The notes: generated by a model not told the origin, from the sequence alone. A stretch of 64,000 bases of DNA from Lithospermum erythrorhizon (GCA_019722365.1 JADFUC010000929.1:1-64000); one strand, 5' to 3'; shown: positions 1-13,800, counted from the stretch's first letter. Made by a program: numbers and translations.

Positions 1-2078
1 CTATTGTACTTCGTTCAGTTACGTATTGCTACTCGCCGGAGTGGCTATGCTTAAATCCATCCGGATAATCTTAGCCATTGCTACATTCGCGACTATGAAA
101 TATGGCAAATGGATGTAAAGACTGCTTTCCTGAATGGAAATTTAGAGGAAGATGTGTACATGGTACAACCTCCAGGCTTTACATGTCCTAAATGACCTAA
201 GAAGGTATGCAAGTTGCAAAAGTCCATTTATGGTCTTAAGCAGGCATCCCGCAGTTGGAATCTACGTTTTGATGAATCAATCAAAGAGTTTGGTTCATCG
301 AGCGAAGAAGAATCTTGTGTATCTGAAGGTAGAAGTGGGGTATGTATCATTCTGTAGTCGCGTATGTAGATGACATACTTATCATTGGAAACAACGTGGA
401 GTTGCTAAACTCGATCCAAGTTAGGTTTGTACAAATGTTTCTCAATGAAGGACTTAGGCGAAGCACAATATATACTTGGAATAAAGATCCACGAGGGTCC
501 GACGAGAAGAGGCGATTGGACTTTGTCAGGATACTTATATGAATAAGATGCGCAAGGTTTCCAGCATATGAGTAATTTAAGAAGATGAAATCTCCCCCAT
601 GAGACATGGAGTTCAACTCGGCGAGCAAAGTGTCCCACTAGACGTGTGTCTTATGCACTAAGTATAACTGAGTAGATACCCGAAGCTAATCCGGTGAAAG
701 CATTTGGAATTGCGAGTGAAGTGCATCTTGAAGTATGCGAGAAGAACTAAAGATGCTTTCTTGGTATATGGTGGAGATGAAAGTTAACGTGTGCAGAGTA
801 CACAGCCTTGATGTTTCAAGCGGCAGAGGCATTTCTCGTTCAGTGCAGGTATGTATTTTGTCTCAGCGGTGGGCTTGAGTATCTTGGAGGAGGGTTTCAG
901 CTTGATGCGTGGAGTTCTACCCGCAAGAATACGATGCATCCTTGTCTGAAGCCGCTAAAGCATGTTGGATAAACAAATTAGTGACTGAACTTGGTGTAGT
1001 ACCCTAGCATTGAGGGGACAGTAGATTTGCTTTGTGGCAATCTTTGCAGGCGGTAAGCTTCGAGCTAAAGAACTGAGTCCAAGAGCGTGCTCCGAAAGTA
1101 TCGCTGATTAGAGGGTATGCTTGATGGGGTGAGTGTCAAGGTAATGTAAAGTAAACTGAGGCCAATGCGGCCTTTACTAAACCACTAAGTCGAGGCCAAA
1201 GCGCGAGTAGGCATCGTGAACATAGGTCTTAGACGGATGTCGCGGGCAGGTGTTAGGTTAGAGGTGGGAGTTAGTATGTATCTGATGTGTTATGTGAACA
1301 AATGTTGGACAACTACATATTTTAATATATTTGTTTACTATGTCTATATGTTTAAATTTACATATAAATATACATATAGTGTATCTCGATGGAGTAAAGA
1401 GTTAAATCCACAGGTTAGTATATTTTTTTTTTCTAGAGAAGCGACATGGTATTTGTTAATTCGCCTCTTGAGCCTAGAAACATAGGATAGCCAAAAGGCC
1501 TTGGTGGAATCTTTGATTATTAGAGGCGACAAGCATCATATGACTAACATGGTGTTTTGATTAGTGATCAAGATTGATCCGTTAGCTGCTGAGGATTAGA
1601 TCGATACCGTGGTACGCGGTCTGGTGTGGGGAGGCTGAGTATGACAGAAACGAATTCTTAGAAGATATGTATATCTGTGTCCTATGACATTTGTTTAAAA
1701 TTTTAGGTTGGTCAATTCTTAGACATACGATATATGACTATACGTGACTATACAAGCTCACATTACTTTGACTATGATAGCGTGCACTTAGCGAGGATTA
1801 TAATGGCATATATTTGGGTCCTTTAGCGATGGTCTTAGCGATAGATGTTGATATATTGGGAGGGATTTGTCGTCCTTACATTATACAAGGAAGATCTCAT
1901 GCCTCTCTCCCACCACAGTTAGTCTTGGTGGTTTATGGGATGCCATGCAAATGCTTAAATCGATTCATTTTCAGTGAAAAGTTGTGGGTGTTTTCGCTGA
2001 CTGGCTTAGCATGGACCTTTCACGACTAGAGATCGGGTGTCAGGAATTGTAAAGATAATCGTCAAGGGCAAGTAGGAG
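1..2078 (+). pseudogene. Ty1/copia polyprotein remnant (RT to RNase H)
   Basis: This is the 3' part of a copia-type pol gene, read in several broken frames. Around 104-180 the translation gives the RT stretch [20 protein letters not shown], and at 215-245 SIYGLKQASR. At about 358-400 it gives VAYVDDILIIGNN, with the YVDD catalytic motif of copia reverse transcriptase. RNase H remains appear at about 940-1010 (SEAAKACWINKLVTELGVV). Frames change repeatedly and stops are common, so nothing here can be translated as one protein. It ends in a purine-rich tract (AAGGGCAAGTAGGAG, about 2063-2077) directly before a TGTTGG LTR start, the usual copia order. The left end lies outside the window. Confidence 0.85.
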
Positions 2079-3102
2079 TGTTGGATATCAATGAAATTGA
2101 TAGAATTTATTATGCCCGTTGCGACAATTGTGTATGGTCGTTTACGATTGGATTCATCTTGATTACTCGAGAACTTACAATTGTTCGAGCTTAGTAATTG
2201 TATATTACTAGTGTGGGTTCGCTGATAATTTAAGGGGGTTATGGCGATTACCTTTAGATCTTACTCATTAATCGTTATAATAATAGTAATTAATTAATTA
2301 TTATTTATACAACTTACTAATATACGAGCCTAGAAGATTAAATGCAACATCTGATGACGTTGAGTTATATTTTAAATATATGAAATTAAAGAGAAAGCTA
2401 ATATAAATTGAGAAATGTAATTTCTCAAAATTACAAGGGATTCCCATTTTTATTGTAGAATAACTCGATTGAACAAATAGAATCAATTAAATAGTTATTT
2501 AGGGTGGTTCAATTAATTTAGTATTTAATCAAATGCTTAAAGATTGTGTTATTGACGTCTTATTTAATTAAGCTAAATTAAAATAGTTCAACTCGTGGTG
2601 TCTTAACGAACTAATAGAGTTAGCGAGTCAAGCTAATATACTTAACGGAGTTGCTTATCGGGTTTGTTTTTAACTTTAGCCCATATAAGTAGGCTTTTAG
2701 GGGTTTTTCATTACATAATAAGTGAAAATCTTTTCGCCAAAACCACAAGTACTTTTCTTACCCCCACTTTTGGCGAAATTCTCCAAGAATTTTCTTGGGT
2801 TTGGTTTTTGTTCAACCTTCTTGTTTACTGGCATGCATCGGTTTTGATTCAACCTCTCTTGGTGTGGACCAACTAGAGATATCATGCGATTGATATTGAT
2901 AAAGGAGGCTGAAGGGAAGTCAAGTTCACGTTGTGAATTTAGGCATCATGAATTTTGGGTGGAATTTACTCCATTTTGCAATGCAAAGTACTACATTTAT
3001 ACTTATTGTAATCATGTGTATTGTTAGAGAATAATGCTTAGTAAGCACTTTAAGATCCACGAATCTATGGATTTGTATTTATATTCATATATCCGTAGTG
3101 TT
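2079..3102 (+). mobile_element. Copia LTR, copy A
   Basis: Begins TGTTGGATATCAATG just after a polypurine tract. It is similar over most of its length to the sequences starting at 5065 and 62607, sharing blocks such as TTGCGACAATTGTG, TAATTGTATATTACTAGTGTG and CATCTGATGACGTTGAGTTA. The right end is approximate: it is set where the copy at 62607 also ends, just after the 'ATATCCGTAGT' block. No target duplication could be defined. Confidence 0.65.
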
Positions 3103-5064
3103 TCCATTATTATGTGACATATGATATATTAGTCTGAAATAAAGCTTAGATAGCGTTTTCTTGTTAAGCTATAATATGTCATGAAGCTTAGAGGTGAATA
3201 AAATCTATGATAGGCAGAGATTCTCTTGTTGACAAGGCAACTCTCTATTAGAGATCCGGTCCACAAATGGGACTCGATTGATTGGGAGTGGTTGGAATCT
3301 ATTACATGGTACTATGATTCACCGCATGCCATGTCAGAATCATGTGTTGTATATCACGACCATGACATAGCACTATTCCCATAATAGGGAATTGTAGGGT
3401 TTTTTAATAAAGAGTATTCCACCTTGGATTCGGAATCGCTTTATATCTTCAGAGAATAGAGGTAAATATAGTTACAGAAATGGATCAGTTGTTGGTCTTC
3501 CTTAGGCTGAATGTGAGAATAGTGTCATGGACATTTCCCGTGTGAAACCATTAGCCAAATGAATTCATTCTTAAATTTGCAGTCTAGTGTACTCGGAGAG
3601 TAAACTAAATAGCTTGAACTTCGGTATTATAACATTACCGATCCAATTAGTATTATTTAGTAGTATTTCATTAAGAGATATCATTTAATAAGATAGATGT
3701 GTTTTTAACACACTTTAATTAATGTTGTAAACACATTCAATAATAACCCGAGAAATGGCTAACTACCATAAAATCTGAAATAGTCCTTATATACCAAACA
3801 AGATTTTGTCCTTGTTACACTTAACTAGTAAGGTTTGACCACTGAGTGTAAGTGGGTATTTGAAAAGCCCCGGACCAGATGGTATGGCAGTTTCAAGGCA
3901 AAGCTTGTGGCAAAAGGCTTAAAATCCATTTTGTCCACAGTTGTATATGACTATGTCAGGATAATCTTAGCCATCACTGATTTCATGGTTGAGAGACCGA
4001 GCAGATGGATGTAAAGACTACTTGTAAGTAGCTTTCTGGTTAAGGACGTGATTATGGAAATCATTTCCTTCCGAACTGCGTAATCCTAAAAGACCTAAGA
4101 AGTTCGTACGAAGCTTAAAGGGATGTGGACAGAGCAAACATCACCCGGTTGATATATTCTTCTATGACTAAATCAAAATTTGATTTCCTGAGGATGCAGC
4201 TGAACAATGCAAGGTTCGGTGAGAGCTGAACCGTTTACTTTTCTTGGGATTAAGTTAAATATAGCGATTGAACAAGGTAATTCTTGTAGTATAATCGATT
4301 GTTAACTACAATATATGAATGTGTAATTCATTCATATGATCATTTGTTGTTTAGTAGTTGGATTTGAAATAGACTAAATCTCGAAGAGCAATCACTGCGG
4401 TTTCTAGAGCGACCTATAGGCGTTGAAGATAACCTCACTTGAGTCAAGAAATAAGATAGCCCATTTTTTCTTAAATTCGGATCTTTGATGGTTTTTTAAA
4501 ACTAGCATTTGATGACCGGCTATATTGGGTGATTGATGATCAATTTTCTTGGATCATGAGGCGTTGTAAGTACAATCAATCTTATGGAGCTCAGGTTGTA
4601 AAAGCTGAGAAGGCTGGTTTGACCCCATTTTGCAAAATCATAGAATATGTATATTTGCAGCCATCACCTTTGAATTTTTATTTAAATTGTTGAAGTTTAG
4701 CGATTAGACCTTTTGCATATATAACTATCTATATTATATGAGTTGTGTGCTTGACTATATAGAAAAATGCGCCTTAAAGCGGGATCATAGCGGCATATGT
4801 TAAGTGACAGAGTAAATTATAACGATGAATGTTGATATATTATAAGAATTTATCCGTCACTTGAGCTCTGAAAGGTAGTCTAGAGCCTCACCGAATCATG
4901 GTTGATTATACTTTGGCGATTAGCCGGTATATATGATATGGAGTTCATAGTTAAGTAAAAGAGAGAGTCATGGGTGTTTCATGACACACTTCTTATGGTT
5001 AGCCTGTGATTAGAGATTGCGAGACAAAGGAATTGTAAAGTAATCGTCCAAGGGCAAGTGAGAG
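3103..5064 (+). pseudogene. Second copia internal region, strongly deleted
   Basis: Only about 2 kb separates two copia LTRs. The first 0.7 kb has no recognisable coding sequence and may be a leader. From about 3838 the translation gives TECKWVFEKPR...FKAKLVAKGL, the N-terminal RT block of copia elements, followed near 3960-4015 by RIILAI and then by sequence matching QMDVKT. The rest of pol is missing or unreadable. A polypurine tract with GGGCAAGTGAGAG lies at about 5052-5064, immediately before the next LTR. Gag, protease and integrase are not seen, so this is an internally deleted, inactive copy. Confidence 0.7.
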
Positions 5065-5930
5065 TGTTGGAAATCAATAGTTATTGGTTTCATTTATTAT
5101 GTCCATTGCGACAATTGTTGTAACAATTCATTTTATTGGATTTTAATTAATGTGATTACATAAGCGGAACATTCAATCTCTAGTAATTATACAGCAATTG
5201 CAGGTGGGGTTCTACGTGATAATGCCAAAGTTATGCCACGATTATTCAGATCTAGAAACACTGGCTTGTTATAATAATGATAATAGTCTATTAAATTTAT
5301 TATCGACTACATATCGAACCTAAGAGGGTTACACACATAGAGTGACTTTGAGTTTATATTTCATGTATGAATAAAAGCGATTGCTTGCTAAATTGGAGTT
5401 GGTTTGTAATCAGCGAATATTCTCAGTGGGAATTTTACATTGATAATTAGCAAAATATAGGGTGGATAAACCGAATTTAATACTTTGGTACAATGTTTAA
5501 TTTTAGTTAAAGGTTTAATTAAATTAAGCGAGTCGACTCGTTAAAGCGTCGGTTGGACTTTAAGGTAAAATAATAAACCTACATATAAGTGAAGCTTATT
5601 AGGTTTTATTATGAGATATGACATAATCAAACCCCCAGCCTCCCAGAAAGGGGTTCCCCGGCCCAGGGAAGTGAGTTCTTCAAATGCAAAAACTTGATAG
5701 TTTTTGCTTTGATTATTCCATCCGATCTCCCGAGCATGCTGATCTGGATTCGACTACTCGCGGTGTGCAACTTCAATTAGAGCGTTTCCATTTTTAAGAT
5801 ACTAGCGATAGGAATTCAAAAGGAGGCTTCGTGAAAGTTGTTGGTGATTTATTTCCACGACTTCATTGTAAGTGTTCCTCACCCATTATTTATATTTGCA
5901 ATATATTATTTAGATGCAAATATATGATTA
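5065..5930 (+). mobile_element. Copia LTR, copy B
   Basis: Begins TGTTGGAAATCAATAG after a polypurine tract and resembles the LTRs at 2079 and 62607 in order and content (CATTGCGACAATTG, then a TAATAATGATAATAG block, then GTTTATATTTCATGTATGAA). It is clearly diverged from copy A, so the two are not a recent 5'/3' pair. The right end is uncertain. Confidence 0.6.
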
Positions 5931-6943
5931 AAGTGGTCTGTTTATATCTTGGTTGTTGATTTTATTCGAGTTTGCATATGAAATTTCATTACCACGTACT
6001 AGAGAAAGCGTGACTGCGAGAACTTGATAAAGATTGAATCTTTTTTATCTTTAGGACCCCCCCGTTTGTTTAAAATTAATACTAAACTATGAGTAGTAAA
6101 GAAAATGGATTTTAGGATTTGAGATAAGTTTAGGGGTGTGGTGTGGTGGTGGTCGGCTTCGATGAAATTTGGATGAGGTAGACTTTGGATGGAGTAGGTG
6201 GTGGTAGGAGGCGACTTGGGATGTGTGTCGATTGGGTTGAAGTTCTTTTGGTCAAAAGACAATGGGGGAGTAGGGGGTGCCGGGGTAGAGTGAGTTTTTA
6301 GTGTATTTTTGGTTATTATTATTAAAATAAGTACACATGTTTTGTTATATTAAAAAAATGTTCCAAAAGTTTCGGTATAAGTGTATTCCCAAATTTGCCC
6401 TTTTGTTAAAACAAAATTTTATCACATCAAGTGGCAATTTGAATGGTTGAGGGGGCAATATGAAATTTAGTATAGTTTAGGGGACAACTTAGAGGCAATA
6501 ATATGCTTGAGATGTCTTCTGCAGCTACGTTTGAATTAATTGATGTTTAATGATTTACAGTCCAAGGCTTTGTGCTTAAATTAGATACATTACTGCTCAA
6601 AAAATATAAAAAATGGTATCAAATTTGAATTCGTTTTTAAAAATATTTTCATAATACCATTTATTGTTTTTTTCCATAATATATATAGAATGGAGAATTG
6701 TTAGTTTTCTTGCTTAATTGTTATGCATTTTACAAAAATTATACTTGATATTTAATCGAGCGGGTTCGGATATAATTGATAAGATCGCAGTATAAAGAGT
6801 GATCTTCAAATCCGTACAGATAAGATTTAGCATTGTAAGGTGTCAAGTCGGACTCGGAACTTGTTCATCTAAATCACTAAATATTAGACCGACCATATTT
6901 ATTGAAGAAAAATATACTACTCGGGCTGCAGTAAGCATCAATA
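5931..6943. other. Intergenic stretch upstream of SECE2
   Basis: AT-rich sequence with a G-rich patch at 6120-6290 on the + strand. No exon, conserved protein or clear transposon was seen. The promoter and 5' UTR of SECE2 should lie in the last few hundred bases, but no core element can be named with confidence. Confidence 0.5.
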
Positions 6944-9515
6944 ATGGCAACTCTTTCTGGGTTCATAACATCTCCTTCAGGTTCTCTTGCTCTCTCTTTC
7001 TAATTCATTCATATAATCATATATAATTGCATTTTTTTTTGTTTTATCATATATTATTGCAATTCTTGTTTGGTTTTTCATATATAATTGCAATTCTTTT
7101 TTTCATATATAATTGGTTTTTTATATTCTTTATTGTAAATGAGCTGCAGGATTGGTTTCTCACAGAAATGGATTGTGTATAAAACCTTTTATACACAAAA
7201 AGATTAGATTTTTATCATCACAGGTACCCTTTATTTTTTTCTTCCATTTGTGATTATTAAAGAACTTAATATACATTTTACTCCCTCAATTTCATAAAGA
7301 TTGTCGATTTTTTACTATTGAAGATGGTTGAATTTTTGAAGTATGAACTCAAACATTTGTATATATTTAATGGAATATATGGTATTTTTAACGTGTTTTC
7401 TTTATTATAACGTGATAATTTTTTGATTCAAGCCCAAAGTTATGTGTTCAACCTCAGCATGCGGTCTTGCTCCAGTCGGATACTATCTTGACCTTCACAT
7501 TGTGATAATAGAGGAGGCATTTAGAATAGTAAAGCAGGTGAAGTCTTGAACAAATATCTCTTATTTGAAGAAGTGTAGGTGGTGGCCAAGCTGGCGAATT
7601 TTGATTTATTCATTTATGAAAACCCGGAGGAATATAAAATCTTTGACTCGCTATAGGGCGTATTATTGTCGATTAAGGATCACCGAAATTTGATGGTTTG
7701 TGAGTGAAAATCGAGGCAGCAACCAATCTTGAATGGAAGATGGCATAATTTGTAGTGATGAGCCTAATATCATGAGTTTGTTTGTCTTTCATGAACAATG
7801 ATGGCAGATTTCTCATGGTGGTGTTAAATGTCAATCATATGCTGGGAAAAATCATCAAAATTCGAACTTTGGTTATGATGAGCTGAATGAAGATCCATAT
7901 TGGGTTATTCAGACAGGAAAAGCTATCTGGTACAATGTGTACATGATTAGTCGATTATCGATTTTATGCAACAAAGTTTAGACCTTTTTCGGCTTAAACA
8001 AATACTTCCTTTGTTTTTATTTGAATCGGCTATTTTTATTATTTTACTACCCAGTTCATAATTATTTACAGCCATTTTTTTTTCAAATGAGCAATTTTAA
8101 GTGAAGCTCGGCGGAAAAAGATGACCCAACATAGAACCGAATGGAGATGCCAAATTTACATAACCAGCCTCACTTAATGAGATAATGCTTAGTTTGGTAT
8201 GGGAAATCTATTTTAAGCAAGAAATTTTTGTTTATCTTATTCACATTTTGACATTTATAATCTACATCATTTTGTTGTGTTTTGAATGCGATTTAGTATA
8301 AAATGCTTATGCAGTAACAATTAAGGATAATGTCAATAGAAAGAACGTCAATTATGCAGTCTCGATTTACTATTAGCTTAGCCAGAAAAGGTCTTGTACA
8401 TTCAGTTATGGACAGGAGTGATAAATAGTGAGGAGTTAAAACTGAGGCTGAACATTCTTTTCAGGGCCGTGAAATCTTTAGCAAAATTTCTGGTTGAGCA
8501 ACCGTCCCAGCTCAAGTACATTGAATGGCCAAGCTTCTGGAGTACGGTAAGTTCCCCATTAGCTACTCCATATTTACCATTTACCTTATACTGTATATCA
8601 ATCTTTTATGCTGCCAAGGGCGAGTTTACAAAAAGGGAGATCTTCTTATGACCAGTTTACAAAAAGGGAGATCTTCTTATGACTTTAGTACCTTTTACTT
8701 AGGCCTAGATATGGGAATGTTTTTGGACCTAAAGGGAGAACAATCAGTGATTAATCTCCACATGGATGGGTAAATATGAGAACCAATATGAATTGTGGTG
8801 TCTGATCTTAAATGAAATTCACCGAAACCATAGTGAAATAAGCAAAACGTCTTCTTCTGCCGCTGCTGCTGTCCCATCTATGATGGTGAAAATATCTTGA
8901 ACTTAACACAAAACTGTATATAGTATATGATAGAGCAATAAACTAAATCCAAAACCATGCATATTATTATGTAGATCATAATCGAAGAACTGCCAGTGCT
9001 GGACGCACCCAAGTACAACTTGCCTGCCTTCATTTAGAAAATTGGGCCACATTGGTAATTAGAGTAAAAACTCTATAAATTAATAATGTGGGGACCTGTG
9101 AAATTTATTAATTTATAGAGTTACTAATTTATCAAGTATTAATTTAAAGACTATTAATGTCGGGATCGAAAAAAATTATTATTTTAGAGAGTTTATTAAT
9201 TTATCGATTATTAATTTAAAGAGTTTCTATTGTATAAAGACTAATGAAGTAGAAGCATTAATTTCTGTGATAAAATTTTCTGGCCACATGTAAATAGTAC
9301 TCCCTGCTAATGTTAAGATGTGTCATTTCGGAAATGCTATATCCTTTGAGAAGTACATATTATTATGTTTGTTGAAGCCTTAACTTCTATTTCAACTGCA
9401 GCTGAAGACTGCTACACTGACTCTAGTTCTCGTCGGACTTCTTATTGTTGCACTGTCGTCGGTTGATTCCGGCCTTAGTTACCTATTGGCTGTACTTTTG
9501 AGGAAATTGCCATAA
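6944..9515 (+). CDS. SECE2: Preprotein translocase subunit SECE2, plastid
   Basis: Five exons join in frame: 6944-6980, 7150-7223, 7808-7929, 8465-8546 and 9402-9515, giving 142 residues. All introns are GT-AG. Residues 1 to about 37 are rich in Ser, Lys and Arg with no acids (MATLSGFITSPSG...), like a plastid transit peptide. The SecE core follows: an amphipathic stretch (about 79-93), the motif YIEWPSFWST near 96-105, in which the Glu-Trp-Pro is the SecE hallmark, and one hydrophobic membrane span (about 108-124, TLVLVGLLIVALSS). Short length, one span and this motif fit SecE; the transit peptide and sequence point to the plant SECE2 type, described as partner of SCY2 in the plastid envelope, rather than thylakoid SECE1. 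Start: the only in-frame ATG opening the exon. Alternative: a diverged SECE1. Confidence 0.82.
7010..7120 (+). repeat. Short AT-rich tandem repeat in SECE2 intron 1
   Basis: Four imperfect copies of CATATATAATTGCAATT followed by a T-rich run lie in a row. The array stops about 30 bp before the exon 2 acceptor at 7148-7149, so it forms much of the polypyrimidine-rich 3' end of intron 1. Confidence 0.6.
8623..8684 (+). repeat. Perfect 31-bp tandem duplication in SECE2 intron 4
   Basis: The unit AGTTTACAAAAAGGGAGATC plus eleven more bases occurs twice back to back (8623-8653 and 8654-8684), nearly identical. It lies about 80 bp inside intron 4 and touches no exon. Confidence 0.85.
9065..9232. 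mobile_element. MITE-like element in SECE2 intron 4
   Basis: The ends AAACTCTATAAATTAATAAT (left) and ATTATTAATTTAAAGAGTTT (right) are inverted copies of each other with one mismatch, over about 20 bp. The inside repeats the same ATTAATTTA/TAGAG words in both directions. The length of about 165 bp, the AT content, the terminal inverted repeats and the lack of coding sequence fit a non-autonomous DNA transposon. The superfamily cannot be assigned. Confidence 0.6.
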
Positions 9516-10892
9516 TGGAGAAGTTACTAAGAGAACTATCAGATCGGTTTCAGCATGATTTCAATTTCTCAAGATCTTCCCTCATGGATTTTCGCTTCAC
9601 ATCTGCCTTGTAATCATACTAGAATCGTGGCTGTTGGCGGAATCGCATATGCGCTCTTCTGGGACACAGGAACATAACCAGAGCTTTAAAGTTGATACCT
9701 TATTTTGCTTTAGATGAAGTATTGAATGCACAACAATTATAGTTATCTAAATGCTTAAGATTGATATGTTATCTAAGTTATAACAATCTTCTGTCTAGCA
9801 AATGTGTAATGATTTGTATATAAGTTTTATACTCCCATTACTAAGAGTTTGTCAAGGTTCGAATTTTGATGTTGACCTTCAAAATTTTATTATGACTCAG
9901 TTTTGTATGTTTATAATGTCGACAATTTCTATTACATGTTCTAGAAATAGTGATGGACATGGTGTTAATATGCTCATCAACACGTTGGAGTTTTTTTGTT
10001 TCAAAATGTAGTCACTGGGATGCAAACTCCCAAAATTGATGTAAGACATAGCAAAAAAATGTTTAAGCCTCTATAAGAGTATAAAACTAAGAGGACTTTT
10101 TGGAACTAATGCAGGCTCTTTAAATATGAAGCGTATTGTTGTTTCTATTATTTGTAGGAAACGTGTGAGCATACTGTTGGCAGCGGCTAAGCGAAAACAT
10201 TATTGCAAACAATGCTTGGACTTGGAGTTTGGGTTCAAAATTTAAAGTTCACAGCAGCTTCGCTGATAACTTCATCCATAAATACCTATCAGGCAAGGTA
10301 CTCAGGGGAAGACAATCACAGGTCTCTAAGCTAGTGCATAATTATTTCTACTAAGACTTCATATTTTCTGAGCTGGTGAAAATCTTCTGCTACAAAAAGA
10401 GGTTGTTAAAAGAAACATAAAGGTTATTTCAAAGCTACCAATAAGGGTTCTAAATTTAGTGTAAACATCGGTAAAGGGAATCAAAATTTTGTTGGTTTTT
10501 TCCTTCTCATTTATCTAAAAGCAGCATCTCAATGAGGTGAATAATGAATACAATTGAGACCATACAATGTTCAAATAGCAATCAACATATAGCTTACATG
10601 ATGAACCAAAGCATCCTCCGCATATTCTACCCTTTCCATATTTTCTCTGGTGGAACTGTTATTGGTCCTCCATACTTTTAACTATAATGGTTGTACATTT
10701 GTAGTCATGAATGAATCTAAACAGATGGTTGCTGCGAGGCTCATTTCAAAAAGAAGCCGATATGTGATGATATAGATCTCTATTTACAGTGGGACAGCTT
10801 ACAGTAACCGACGGAGCTCTGCTCGAGTAAGCCATAAACATCTGGAAGAACCTGACAGCCCGAAAAAGGGCATATGCATCCATGATTTCTCT
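9516..10892. other. Convergent intergenic region, SECE2 to IF-2
   Basis: The 3' ends of SECE2 (+) and IF-2 (-) face each other across 1.4 kb. The sequence should hold both 3' UTRs; no further exon, RNA gene or clear transposon was recognised. Confidence 0.5.
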
Positions 10893-13800
10893 CTAGAACT
10901 GAATCCCTGCTTCTTCAAAGGCAGCTGTCATTGATGCAGATGCCTCTTCAAGTGTTCTCCTCTTTTCGACTTTATTGAAGGCTTCAATAGTATCACCTGC
11001 CTCCCAGTCGTCATATTCATCACTCCCGATTCCACATTCTAGTCCGGCACCCACCTGTCCAGCATACAACAAACATATACATATCATGAAAGGAACTTCT
11101 TGCAAGTATGCAGATAGAGCTGAGGGTGAATTATCAAGATTAGGAAAAACAGGCACCATTTTTATCAAAAGAAAGAATATGGAGTGTGTAATACATTTGT
11201 CCTCGAAAGCATGAAATTTTAGTTATATTTCATTGAATACAACTAGTGACCCGTAGCAATATGACAATCCCAGCACCCACCCACCCCTCTGTTTTTTCTT
11301 CTCGCTTAGGTGGCTATATATGTCAACAGTAAGAAGTACACAACACTTGAAAATATGCTCAAAGCAGGATAACGTGCAGATCTAAATATTAGTTTTTCTT
11401 CTTTTGGGTGGGTATATTAGCCGTATAACATGGTGATACTAACTGCTAATGATAGAACACCCATGATCAACAATGGTAAACATCTCATGCAAAGGGAATT
11501 AACAATCCACAGGAGAAAAACAAACCTCCTTCACATCTTCTTTAACCCGTCGTAAAGAATCAAGGACACCAACATAAACCACTTTGCCTTTCCTTGTCAC
11601 TCGTATACCACAGTCCTTTGTTACTTTACCCTCAGTAACCATGCATCCAGCAACCCGACCACTCCCGCTGCTGAAAACGGCTCGTACTTCGGCTACACCA
11701 ATGGGTACTTGTTCCTTCAAAGTTGAAAAAAAAACAAGTTAAGCGTTTCAAAGTGTGATGAATTGAAAGGAAGGTGTGCTAGTAGAATAACGATAACAGT
11801 TGGGCTTTAAAAATTGATGTGTATTAGATAGGCTGGTTTGTTTAGGTTACAGTTAAGTTACTCAAGGATACAAATTCTAGACTCACTTAACATTAAGTAA
11901 AGTAGTTGATCAAAATACCTCGACAGACTCGAGAAGTCCCTCCATAGCACTCCGTACATCATCAATAAGTTCATATATAACTCTATATAACCGTATCTCG
12001 ACACTTTTGTTGTCAGCATACTTCTTGACAGATCCAGATGCTCGGACATTAAATCCAAAAATTATGGCTTTACTAGCCACAGCAAGATCAACATCACTGG
12101 TGCTGACATCCCCAGTTGCGTGTAATAGAAATTTTAGAGTGACATTGGCTTGTGGAAGCACCTGAAGTGCTTGTCTGATTGCCTCAATTGATCCCTAGTC
12201 ACAAAAAAACAAACCTCAAAACTGATTATGCCTTAATAAAACATTGAATTTGACCCCAAAAAATATAGGCATTGAGAAACATTTATTGTAAACTGCTTAT
12301 TAATATGCTTATACAAACTACAATCTTGAAATAAAATTCGTGAACAAAATAATACATGTTATTAAAGAAAATACAGATGGTAACTTGTGTTTTAATTTTG
12401 TAAATGTCAAAAGCAGAATGAGGAAATATACATTTAAAGCGCTATATTAAGTAACAACTCTAACCAATATGTAAAAGAATCATAAGAGGAAGGAACCTGA
12501 TTACAGTTTGACTGAAGTTCATGTATTTTAGAGAGCTACAGTGGTCATTTTTAATTACAATTACTATAAGAGTCTTATATGTATGAAATGGCATGTATAT
12601 GTGTGTCAAGTGAATCAAGAGATGTATCTATTTTTGTCAAAATGGAATTCCCCTGTTACTTTCGGTAATGCACTAAACGACTGAATTTGTAATTTGAGGT
12701 CTCTATCCAGACATGCTTATCTTTAATTGATCAAGTATGCGAGATGTTCAATGCCCTAACCCATTTCTCTCAGTAATAATATATATAGTATATAACTATA
12801 TATACTTAAAATCTGCAAGCAAAGAAATTAGTCTTCAACAAGGGACTATAGAGAAACGTAGGCAAGGTTAGAAGCAAAGATACAATTTGATAGTAAGCCA
12901 CAAAGAGACTAGTTTGAAAATTTGAAATCTTACATCAAGTTTCTGCTAGTCAATTCCTACCATATAAGTCAGGCAGTTAAGTCACATAATGGTGCATGAG
13001 TTTATATTAGATCAAAGAGATATCACATAAGAAAGGGAGGTAAAATTCTACTAATTGAGACTTCAACACCGTTGCACCATCAAACTTAGAAAGTATTGTT
13101 TGACAGTCCTACCTGTAGATCAACCTTCAAAATTATGTTAAAACAATTGTAAATCTGGCCCAGTTGCTTCCTGGCGAGACAGCAGGCCTTAGGAAAGAAA
13201 ATTACTTTTCCATCACCAGCCTTTTCTGATAAATGTTCAAGTCTCAATGCTTGCGCTCTTGATTCTGCCTTTTCACGAGCAAAATCAAGAGACCCAACAA
13301 CTTCGAACACATCACCAGCGGACGGTACATTGTTCAGACCAATGACCTGAGATTGCAATATGTGATTCTTAAGTATTGATTGAACATGTCCGGTAAATAT
13401 ATTAGACAAGCAAAACATAAATCTATCTAAAGGGAAAATATATATTTGAAAAATATCAATTTATTTTGACTTCCAAATATTTGTTTAGATATGTAGACAT
13501 CTAATATGTTACAATTATTACCCATGTTTATGTTGAGAATACTGTAAGGAACACCTACACTTTACGAAAATTGGAGTATTAGATTAGGAAAAATTGATTT
13601 ATAAAATAAACAATATTGAATCATTAGGTATAAAAAAATGGAATCATTAGGTAATTTACGCATTTTAACTTATTTCATTTCAAGGCATGTTTTGTTTGGC
13701 AATTAACATAGGTGCATAACAAGATACATTCACCAAATGATCTATAACAAGATAGAGACATGGATACGCATTTTAACTTATTTCATTTCAAGGCATGTTT

